Assembly: GCA_026225255.1 (NCBI GenBank)
Contig: JAMFSJ010000063.1
Location: 1-64,000 of the forward strand
Source of the DNA: Methylacidimicrobium fagopyrum
Lineage (GTDB): Bacteria > Verrucomicrobiota > Verrucomicrobiia > Limisphaerales > UBA11358
Reading direction: 5' to 3'
DNA: 64,000 nt
This document shows, one piece after another, positions 56,789 to 64,000 of the stretch. Within the stretch, counting starts at the first letter, position 1. Each line of letters starts with the position of its first letter. Made by a program: the position numbers and the translations under genes. Below the pieces are notes generated by a model. It was not told the origin of the DNA and did no database searches. It saw nothing but the letters and a program-made list of their open reading frames with translations.

Positions 56789-59443
56789 ATGATCTCTAGA
56801 TTTATCGTTGCCAGTTTTATTTTGGCGGTCGCAATTCTCACGGCCAACGCCAAGCCTGCCAGTGCCGAAAACTCTGATGCCACGACCGAGACCGTTGGCT
56901 TCCACGGCGAAGAACGCTTCGTCACGCCGGATAATCAAGTGCTCACACCCGCAGGCTGGCAGGTCAATCTTCCCGGCATGCGCCCGCGCGCGCTGGCGCT
57001 GAGTCCCGATCATCGGCTGTTGGCAACGGCCGGCGGCATCCATGAACTGCTCATCATCGCCACCAAAACCGGGAAAATCTGGCAGCACGTTCCGTTGCCG
57101 TCAGATAAGGCGCGCGAAGAATCGCCCGTCGCCGCCGGCGTGTTGCATCCGGATGCGAAGGCGCAATTAAGTTTCACCGGCCTCGCTTTTTCGCCCGATG
57201 GCACGCGCCTTTATCTCGCCAACGTCAACGGCGACCTCAAAGTTTTTGGCGTCAACCCAGACGATTTAGTTTCGCCCCTGTTCTCCATCGCGTTACCGCC
57301 CGCGAATGCACCGGATCGCAAAACCGAAATTCCCACGGGAATCGCGGTTTCGGCGGATGGCAAAAAACTTTATGTCGCGCTCAATCTTTCCAACCGACTG
57401 GCGGAACTGAACGCCGCGACCGGAAACATTCTACGTCTTTGGAATGTGGGCGTCGCGCCTTACGCGGTCGTGCTCGCGAAAAATAAAATTTACGTGAGCA
57501 ACTGGGGCGGTCGGCGACCGGACACGAACAGCGTCACCGGCCCCGCCGGACGCGGCACGTTGGTGCGCGTGGATGCGCGCTCGATTGCCAGCGAAGGTTC
57601 GGTTTCGATCATCAGTCTCGACCACACTAATCAATCAGAAATCTTGACCGGTTTGCACGCCAGCGCGATGACGTTGTCGCCGAACGGAAAATTCCTCGTC
57701 GTCGCCAACGCCGGCAGCGACACGTTGAGTGTGATTGATACGCGCACAGATAAAATCGTGGAGACGATTTGTGCGCGGCAGGATCCGGGCAATTTATTTG
57801 GCGCGCAGCCGAATGCGTTGACGTTCGATAAATCCGGCGGAAAACTGTTCGTCTGCAACGGCACGCAAAACGCCGTCGCGGTTTTTAAGTTTGATCCCGG
57901 CGATTCAAAATTGCTCGGCCTCATTCCCGTCGGCTGGTTTCCGGGCGCGATTGTTTTTGATCCCAGCGAGAAACAGATTTACGTCGCCAACATGAAAGGC
58001 TTGAGCGTTGGGCAAAACCATTTTGGTATCGGCGATTATCTCAACACACTCTCGCTCATTGACGTTCCTACCCCGCAACAACTGACCAAGCTGAATCAAA
58101 TCGCGCTGGCGAATTTGCGTTATCCCTTGCTCGCAAGAACGAAGTTGCCCGCGCGCGAAAATCAAGCCCCGCAGCCGGTTCCCGAACGCGTCGGCGAACC
58201 GAGCGTGTTTCAGCACGTCATTTATATCCTCAAAGAGAATCGCACTTACGATCAAATTTTGGGCGATGCAAAAAATGGCAACGGCAGCGCGGACTTGTGC
58301 ACCTTTGGCGAACGCGTCACGCCCAACGAACATAAATTCACGCGCGACTTCACGTTGCTGGATAACACCTATTGCTCCGGCATGATCAGCGCGGACGGGC
58401 ATCAATGGGCGGACACGGCGATGGCGAATGATTACGTCGAACGCTCTTTTGCCGGCTGGCCGCGCAGTTATCCGTCCGGCGGTTTTGGTCAAGGCGGCAA
58501 AGATGCGCTCGCGTATTCCTCCGCCGGTTTTATTTGGGACGATGTTCTCGCGCATGGAAAAACGTTTCGCGATTACGGCGAATTTGCGAGTCCCACGACC
58601 CATTGGAAAAATCCGCAACCTAAGGGCGGCCCAAGTTTTCTCGATTGCTATCGTGATTTTATCAACGGCAGCAACGAAGTCGCGGTCAGTTGCCAGCCGG
58701 ATTTAGAATCATTGCGGCCGTATCTCACGACGAATTCGGTCGGTTGGGATTTAAAGGTGCCCGATGTTTTTCGCGCCGCGTATTTCATCAAAGAATTAAA
58801 GCAGTTTGGGCAGACGGGAAATTTTCCAAACTTCATGATCATCTGGTTGCCCAATGATCACACGAGCGGAACCAGTTTTGGTTCGCCCACGCCCGCCGCG
58901 CAAATCGCGGATAACGATCTGGCGTTCGGGCAAATCGTGGATGCCGTGAGCCATAGTAAATTTTGGACGAACACGTGCCTCTTCGCGATCGAAGACGATC
59001 CGCAAGCGGGCTGGGATCACGTCAGCAGTTTTCGCACGACGGCGTATGTCATCAGCCCGTTCACGAAACGGCACACGACCGTCAGCACGCAATACAATCA
59101 AACCAGTTTGCTGCGCACGATGGAATTGATCCTCGGTTTGCCGCCGATGAATCAAATGGACGCCACGGCGACACCGCTGTTTGATTGTTTCACGAACACG
59201 CCGGATTTTACCGCTTACGACGTCGTGACCAATAACGTGCCGCTCGACGAAATGAATCCGCCGCCGAAAAAAATTGCAGATGCGCAACTGCGCCAAGACG
59301 CTTACACCTCCGCCAAATTGCCGCTCGCGAAGGCCGATCAATGCCCGGAAGACGTGTTTAACCGCATCCTCTGGCGTGCGACGATGGGCACGCAAAAACC
59401 GTATCCCGATTGGGCGGCGGGCAAAGATGACGACGACGATTGA
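56789..59443 (+). CDS. Exported beta-propeller / phosphoesterase-family fusion
   Basis: 884 residues from ATG 56789 (MISRFIVASFILAVAILTAN, signal peptide). Residues about 35-440 are a YVTN-type beta-propeller (ALALSPDHRLLATAGGIHEL, GIAVSADGKKLYVALNLSNR, TLSVIDTRTDKIVETIC). Residues about 460-850 are a phosphoesterase-family domain (PF04185 type: FQHVIYILKENRTYDQILGD, ISADGHQWADTAMANDY, FAIEDDPQAGWDHVSSFRTT). This family includes phospholipase C and acid phosphatases. Probably a secreted or periplasmic phosphoesterase; the substrate is unknown. It precedes a di-heme protein gene on the same strand. Confidence 0.87.
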   Translation: MISRFIVASFILAVAILTANAKPASAENSDATTETVGFHGEERFVTPDNQVLTPAGWQVNLPGMRPRALALSPDHRLLATAGGIHELLIIATKTGKIWQHVPLPSDKAREESPVAAGVLHPDAKAQLSFTGLAFSPDGTRLYLANVNGDLKVFGVNPDDLVSPLFSIALPPANAPDRKTEIPTGIAVSADGKKLYVALNLSNRLAELNAATGNILRLWNVGVAPYAVVLAKNKIYVSNWGGRRPDTNSVTGPAGRGTLVRVDARSIASEGSVSIISLDHTNQSEILTGLHASAMTLSPNGKFLVVANAGSDTLSVIDTRTDKIVETICARQDPGNLFGAQPNALTFDKSGGKLFVCNGTQNAVAVFKFDPGDSKLLGLIPVGWFPGAIVFDPSEKQIYVANMKGLSVGQNHFGIGDYLNTLSLIDVPTPQQLTKLNQIALANLRYPLLARTKLPARENQAPQPVPERVGEPSVFQHVIYILKENRTYDQILGDAKNGNGSADLCTFGERVTPNEHKFTRDFTLLDNTYCSGMISADGHQWADTAMANDYVERSFAGWPRSYPSGGFGQGGKDALAYSSAGFIWDDVLAHGKTFRDYGEFASPTTHWKNPQPKGGPSFLDCYRDFINGSNEVAVSCQPDLESLRPYLTTNSVGWDLKVPDVFRAAYFIKELKQFGQTGNFPNFMIIWLPNDHTSGTSFGSPTPAAQIADNDLAFGQIVDAVSHSKFWTNTCLFAIEDDPQAGWDHVSSFRTTAYVISPFTKRHTTVSTQYNQTSLLRTMELILGLPPMNQMDATATPLFDCFTNTPDFTAYDVVTNNVPLDEMNPPPKKIADAQLRQDAYTSAKLPLAKADQCPEDVFNRILWRATMGTQKPYPDWAAGKDDDDD

Positions 59444-59622
59444 GTGGCCTCGCTACGTTCGTCAAAAAAACGCTCCACCGATTTCGGTGATGCTCCATCA
59501 CCATATCCGGTTATAGACGGGTAATCGCTTCACGTCTAAATTGAGTCATACCTTTTATTTTACCGGCGCAAGCCGACGTCATCTGCCTCTTGGAAAAATG
59601 GCGAGCAATTCAAATATGTTGC

Positions 59623-61581
59623 ATGGCCGCGACGCGAATTAAGCGTGCGATGGCCATCCTGATTGGCATTTGCTGGTTGGCATCCGGGCTGCCCGCTTTC
59701 GCCGATGATGATTCCATGGGCGGCGCAAATATCGGCGAACGCTTTTTTTTGGAGACGCGGTTCGCACAGTTTTTCTTCACCAACTCCGGCGGCGATGCCA
59801 ATTTCGATTTAACCAATGGCGATCCGGTGATGAACTTCACGGCTTCAATTTACGGGCCGTCGCCCGGACCGTTCGCCGGTCAATCCATGAACTGTCGCGC
59901 GTGTCATTTGGTGGAAGAGCACGAAGCGACCGGCAACCGGACGTATTGCGATTTTGCCGCGCGCAGTCCGATTCCCAACTTGGGTGACGGCCAAAACACC
60001 ACGACGCGCAACGCGATGCCGTTGGTGGATGCGTTGCTGCCGCGCAATGTGCCGCTGTTACTCCATTCCGACGGCCAGTTCGCCAGTGCGCAGGACTTGA
60101 TCCTGGCGACGTTGACCGGACGCAATTACGGCTGGACGCCGGCACAATATGAAACGGCCATTCATCACATCGCGCACATTGTCCGCGAGGACGACGGCAC
60201 CGGCGGTTTGGCGCAGCAATATGGCGGCTGGTCTTACACGATCACGTTGGAAGGTTTGGGCGAAGTGCAGCATCAATATTTTATCCCGCCGCAAAATCGC
60301 ATGAATGTTTCCGTCACGGATACGAATAGTCCGAATTACGTGACGGATGAACAGATCGTTCAAAACATCGCGTCCTTGATCGAGCAATATATGCTCACGC
60401 TGGTTTTCTCGCAGGACACGAATGGCAATTTCGATGGCTCGCCCTTCGACGTTTTTTTGATCAAAAACAACCTTCCGCAGCAACCGGATGAGGGTGAAAC
60501 GTCGGTGCAATATGGACGGCGGCTGTTGTCGTTGGTCGCCGGATTAACCAATCCGCAATGGGTCACCAATGTGATCGATGGTCAATTTGTGACCACGGCT
60601 CACGGCCAACCGTTTCAATTCGGCACGAATGAATTGGTCGGCTTGGAAATTTTTTTGACGGATCAATCCAATCTCGCCGGGGCGACGAATTTGCAAGCGC
60701 AAGGCCGCACGGCGGGGATCGAGGTGGGAAATTGTATTTCGTGCCACGCGCCGCCCGCCTTCACCGATTTTATATTTCACAACAACGGCGCCACGCAAGC
60801 TGAGTATGATGGGATCCACGGCGCCGGTGCGTTCATGGCTTTGGCCGTGCCGCCGCTGGCGCAACGGTTGACGAATTATGAGGCGTATCTGCCAGCGACG
60901 GCCAATCATCCGAATGCGACCGGCATTTTTGAATCACCGCCCGCCACCAATAATCCCGCGCAAACCGATCTGGGATTGTGGAATGTGTTTGCAAATCCCG
61001 ATTTCCCGGCACCGCAAATCGGGCTGCAACAAATGTTGCCGCAACTGTTGGCCGTGCCCGCGCCGCAGTTGGGCGGATTGACGGTGAGCGGAACGAATCT
61101 GATTTTCACCGCCACTAAGGGTGCGCCGGACTGGACGTATTATGTGCTGGCGACGACGAATTTATCGACGCCGCTGGCGAGTTGGCAGATCGTTTCCACG
61201 AATGCATTCGACGTCACCGGCCAGTTCAGTTTTACGAATGCGCTCGATTCATCCGCGCCGCAGTTTTTTTATTCGCTAGCGCTGGGCAACATTTCGTCCG
61301 CCGCTGCGTTGCCGCAAATGATCGCGCGGTTCAAAACGCCGACGGTCCGCGACTTGAACAGCTCCGAGCCTTACTTGCACACCGGCCAATTGGATACCAT
61401 CGAAGAGGTGTTGCAATTTTATGTGCGCACCTCCGCGCAAGCGCGCGCGGGAACGATTCGCAATGCCGATCCACAACTAAGCCAGATCCAGTTGGACAAT
61501 TCGGCGGTCGCGCCGCTGGCGGCATTTTTGCGGTCGCTGAACGAAGCGAATTACGCCGATATTCCGTGCCCGTGCCAATAA
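59623..61581 (+). CDS. Exported MauG/cytochrome c peroxidase-like di-heme protein
   Basis: 652 residues from ATG 59623 (signal peptide with AILIGICWLASGLPAFA). Two heme c sites: MNCRACHLVEEHE in the N-terminal domain and VGNCISCHAPPAFTDFIFHN in the second. The C-terminal block FKTPTVRDLNSSEPYLHTGQ and LDTIEEVLQFYVR is typical of the bacterial di-heme peroxidase family. Between them, at about residues 475-565, sits a beta-rich insert that closely resembles the module found at the C-terminus of other exported proteins here (SGTNLIFTATKGAPDWTYYV to FFYSLAL). Likely function is peroxide reduction or protein oxidation in the periplasm. Confidence 0.86.
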   Translation: MAATRIKRAMAILIGICWLASGLPAFADDDSMGGANIGERFFLETRFAQFFFTNSGGDANFDLTNGDPVMNFTASIYGPSPGPFAGQSMNCRACHLVEEHEATGNRTYCDFAARSPIPNLGDGQNTTTRNAMPLVDALLPRNVPLLLHSDGQFASAQDLILATLTGRNYGWTPAQYETAIHHIAHIVREDDGTGGLAQQYGGWSYTITLEGLGEVQHQYFIPPQNRMNVSVTDTNSPNYVTDEQIVQNIASLIEQYMLTLVFSQDTNGNFDGSPFDVFLIKNNLPQQPDEGETSVQYGRRLLSLVAGLTNPQWVTNVIDGQFVTTAHGQPFQFGTNELVGLEIFLTDQSNLAGATNLQAQGRTAGIEVGNCISCHAPPAFTDFIFHNNGATQAEYDGIHGAGAFMALAVPPLAQRLTNYEAYLPATANHPNATGIFESPPATNNPAQTDLGLWNVFANPDFPAPQIGLQQMLPQLLAVPAPQLGGLTVSGTNLIFTATKGAPDWTYYVLATTNLSTPLASWQIVSTNAFDVTGQFSFTNALDSSAPQFFYSLALGNISSAAALPQMIARFKTPTVRDLNSSEPYLHTGQLDTIEEVLQFYVRTSAQARAGTIRNADPQLSQIQLDNSAVAPLAAFLRSLNEANYADIPCPCQ

Positions 61582-61628
61582 CGCGATGACGTGAATTCCA
61601 TTTTTAAATATCAACCACCCGCCACACC

Positions 61629-64000
61629 ATGAAACATTCCTTGCGCCTTAAAATCCAAACTGCGTTGACCGCCGTTTTATTGATTGTCCTCACATTGGCG
61701 CGGCCGTTGCCATCGCGCGCGGGCGGCACTTGGAGTTCGTTGGTCAACGGGCCGCCGGTCGGCGTGAACAATACTTTATTGTTGAGCGATGGCACGGTGC
61801 TCGGCATGAACGGCGCGGGACAATGCGTCAAGCTCACGCCGGACATTCACGGAAGTTATATCAACGGCACCTGGACGCAGGTGGCGACCATGAATTACAC
61901 CCGCATGTTTTTCGCGACCCAATTACTGACCAACGGACTGGTCTTCGTGGCGGGCGGCGAATATGGCACCGGCAATACCAATGCCGAAATTTACGATCCG
62001 GTGGCGAATACGTGGACGATGGCGCCCAACACGCCACCGGGTGGGCTCAATAATTTTCTCGATGCCATCTCGGAAATTTTGCCGAACGGCAATGTGATCG
62101 TCGCGCCGGTCGGGCCCAGCGTTTATGGCGGCACGTTGATTTGGAACACGGCCTCAAATACCTGGACGCCGGGGCCGGCCTTGTATCGTGGCAGCAGTCA
62201 GGACGAAGCCGGTTGGGTGAAGTTGCCGGATAATAGCATTTTGACGATTGATCCGTTCGGGCAAAATTCCGAACGTTATATTCCCGCATTGAATCAATGG
62301 GTTAATGACGGAACCGTGCCCGTGCCGATGTATGGTTATGGCGGCGAATTGGGGGCGGGGATTTTGTTGCCCAATGGAAAAGCCTTCTACATCGGCGGGA
62401 CAAATAACACGGCGATTTATACGCCGACGGGCACGAGCAGTCCCGGCACGTGGACGGCGGGGCCGGTCATTCCCAATAATCTCGGGGCGGTCGACGCGCC
62501 GGCGGCGATGATGGTCAACGGCAAAATTCTGTGTGATCTCGGTCCCGACACCGGCTTCAACGGACCGTGCAGCTTTTACGAATACGATTACCTCGCCAAC
62601 ACTTTCACCCAAGTCAACGCGCCCGGTGGCGGCAGCACTTACAACAGCGTGCCGTTCGCGAATAGCATGTTGGATTTGCCGGATGGGACCGTGCTCTATG
62701 TTGGCGGCCAAAATTCAGGATCGTTGTATGTTTACACTCCCGATGGCACACCGCTCCCCGCAGGCAAACCGGTCATCAATAGTATCACCGAAAATCTAGA
62801 CGGCTCGTATCAATTGACTGGCACGGGTTTGAACGGCCTCACGGAAGGCGCGGCTTACGGCGATGACGAACAGATGAACGGCAATTATCCGTTGGTGCGG
62901 CTGACGAATAACGTCACCGGCAATGTTTATTATGCCCGCACTCATGATTGGAATAGCACGAGTGTGCAGACCGGCAGCCGCGTGGTGACGGCGAAATTTT
63001 CCGTGCCGCAAAATTTACCGGTGGGAAATTATTCACTGGTCGTCGTGGCTGTGGGCAATGCTTCGGCGGCGCAAACGTTTACGGTTTATACGCCGCCGCC
63101 CGCGCCGACGGGATTGATCGGCTCGGCGGGTAATGCGCAAAATACTTTATCCTGGAATCCCGTCGCTGGCGCCACCTCGTATAATGTGAAGCGCCTGACT
63201 ACGCTGAATCCGCCGTTCTACACCACATTGGCGACCGTGACGGGAACCGCCGCAACCAATTCCGGTTTGGTGAACGGTATGAATTATTTTTATGCCGTTT
63301 CGACGGTGAGCACAAATGGCGAAAGCACCAATTCCGCACCGTTGCTCTTGGTTCCGGTCGGTCCGCCGGCGGTTCCGACCAATGTGACGGCCACGATCAT
63401 TCCGCAATTATTCACCGTCGCGCCGCAAATTAATTTGGCGTGGTCCGCCGCTTATGGGGCCACAAATTACAACGTCAAACGCGCGACCGTCCACGGCGGG
63501 CCTTACACCACGATCGCGGGGGCGGCCAATTCGCCGGTGGCCGACACAAATGTGGTTTTCAACAAAACGTATTACTACGTCGTTTCCGCCGTCAGCGCGG
63601 GCGGCGAAAGTGTTAATTCGGTTGAAGTAAACGCGAACGTGCAACAGCTGACCAACGTTTGTTTACCCGTGACGGCCGTAGATGTCGCGGGCAGTCAAGT
63701 CACGTTCATGGCGGCGTTCAACGGCGTTAATTTTTCCTATCAATGGCAGAAAATCAGTGGCGGCGTGCCCAGTAATATTTCCGGGGCCACGAACTCAACT
63801 TTGACGCTGACCAATCTGCAATCGACCGACGCGGCCAGTTACAAACTTCTGGCCACTAATAGCGTGGGCGGCCTCAGCAGCAGCACGACCAGTTCGCTGA
63901 CGGTGAATAGCGCACCGACGGCAGTGAACAATATTATCACCGCCTATGCCGCGCAAACCGGCGACGGTAATGTCAATGGCTATACCAATTTTGTGCCGAC
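61629..64000 (+). CDS. Secreted kelch-repeat protein with Fn3 and Ig domains (3' end outside window)
   Basis: The frame starts at ATG 61629 (MKHSLRLKIQTALTAVLLIV, signal peptide) and is open to the window edge, with 790 codons visible. Residues about 35-380 are kelch-like repeats (TLLLSDGTVLGMNGAG, LLTNGLVFVAGGEYGTGNTN, ILLPNGKAFYIGGTN), as in the propeller of galactose-oxidase-like proteins. Two fibronectin type III domains follow (APTGLIGSAGNAQNTLSWNP and VTATIIPQLFTVAPQINLAW), then an Ig-like domain (YQWQKISGGVPSNISGATNS). No copper-site residues of galactose oxidase could be confirmed. Probably a large surface or secreted binding protein. Confidence 0.82.
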   Translation, partial: MKHSLRLKIQTALTAVLLIVLTLARPLPSRAGGTWSSLVNGPPVGVNNTLLLSDGTVLGMNGAGQCVKLTPDIHGSYINGTWTQVATMNYTRMFFATQLLTNGLVFVAGGEYGTGNTNAEIYDPVANTWTMAPNTPPGGLNNFLDAISEILPNGNVIVAPVGPSVYGGTLIWNTASNTWTPGPALYRGSSQDEAGWVKLPDNSILTIDPFGQNSERYIPALNQWVNDGTVPVPMYGYGGELGAGILLPNGKAFYIGGTNNTAIYTPTGTSSPGTWTAGPVIPNNLGAVDAPAAMMVNGKILCDLGPDTGFNGPCSFYEYDYLANTFTQVNAPGGGSTYNSVPFANSMLDLPDGTVLYVGGQNSGSLYVYTPDGTPLPAGKPVINSITENLDGSYQLTGTGLNGLTEGAAYGDDEQMNGNYPLVRLTNNVTGNVYYARTHDWNSTSVQTGSRVVTAKFSVPQNLPVGNYSLVVVAVGNASAAQTFTVYTPPPAPTGLIGSAGNAQNTLSWNPVAGATSYNVKRLTTLNPPFYTTLATVTGTAATNSGLVNGMNYFYAVSTVSTNGESTNSAPLLLVPVGPPAVPTNVTATIIPQLFTVAPQINLAWSAAYGATNYNVKRATVHGGPYTTIAGAANSPVADTNVVFNKTYYYVVSAVSAGGESVNSVEVNANVQQLTNVCLPVTAVDVAGSQVTFMAAFNGVNFSYQWQKISGGVPSNISGATNSTLTLTNLQSTDAASYKLLATNSVGGLSSSTTSSLTVNSAPTAVNNIITAYAAQTGDGNVNGYTNFVP

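Noticed and set aside
1..64000. CRISPR arrays, tRNA and rRNA genes, IS transposases
   Set aside because: Looked for by eye: no regularly spaced direct repeats, no tRNA-like cloverleaf with a CCA end, no rRNA landmark sequence and no DDE transposase product were seen. A tRNA scan would be needed to exclude tRNAs fully.

Overview
The window looks like a Verrucomicrobiota chromosome, most likely the Pedosphaera/Limisphaerales (subdivision 3) group. The evidence is the gene mix: an ECF sigma factor fused to membrane and carboxypeptidase-regulatory-like domains, a XylR-type hybrid of a LacI-like sensor and an AraC helix-turn-helix, a beta-propeller/Y_Y_Y histidine kinase, several sulfatases, GH92 and alpha-galactosidase-like glycosidases, DUF3472, and several secreted proteins sharing one C-terminal beta-rich module. 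No rRNA, tRNA, CRISPR or transposase gene is recognised. Identification is by protein and motif recognition only; no database was searched.

Positions 1-5650 are a phage region. A 28-bp site at 5632-5659 looks like the chromosome dimer-resolution site dif, and a second site at 3604-3631 shares its left arm and core but not its right arm. Between and left of them lie two filamentous-phage-like (inovirus) units, with all virion-type genes on the minus strand. Unit A (3614 to beyond the left edge) carries a run of small unknown proteins, a candidate helix-turn-helix protein, a convincing major coat protein, a two-helix membrane protein and a secreted adhesin-like protein, plus an AT-rich DUF2726 cargo gene on the opposite strand. 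Unit B (3615-5648) is a deleted relative keeping a small zinc-ribbon-like gene, a broken Zot-type assembly ATPase without its Walker A half, and a second zinc ribbon. No phage integrase is seen, which fits integration by the host XerC/XerD at dif.

Positions 5.7-24.6 kb hold housekeeping and secreted genes: glgA and serS (minus), a BNR/Ig secreted protein, an aspartate-type aminotransferase, the 1105-residue sigma-factor fusion, a XylR-like regulator upstream of an alpha-galactosidase-like enzyme and a TlpA-like thioredoxin, a secreted endonuclease/phosphatase-fold protein, and a GH92 mannosidase. A partial copy of the 3' end of the aminotransferase gene lies on the far side of the sigma-fusion gene.

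Positions 24.7-28.3 kb form an ECF sigma/anti-sigma pair facing a Tat-type metallophosphoesterase and a small cytochrome c, with two matching divergent ECF-type promoters between them; a superoxide dismutase follows. Positions 28.4-33.6 kb (minus) hold a C25-like protein, a DUF3472 protein and a sulfatase. Positions 33.8-43.4 kb hold tlyA-nadK, a HEAT-type lipoprotein, a GNAT acetyltransferase, a LacI regulator, trxB, glgP and nnr, with palindromic repeats in the gaps.

Positions 43.5-54.9 kb (minus) hold a lipoprotein, the propeller histidine kinase, a DUF4239-like membrane protein, and a compact five-gene unit: an exported formylglycine-generating enzyme, two outer-membrane-barrel paralogues, an exported HAD phosphatase and a sulfatase. 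Positions 55.2-64.0 kb (plus) hold a DapF homologue lacking both expected active-site cysteines, a secretin-N-domain-like protein, a propeller/phosphoesterase fusion, a MauG-like di-heme protein, and a kelch/Fn3/Ig protein cut by the right edge.
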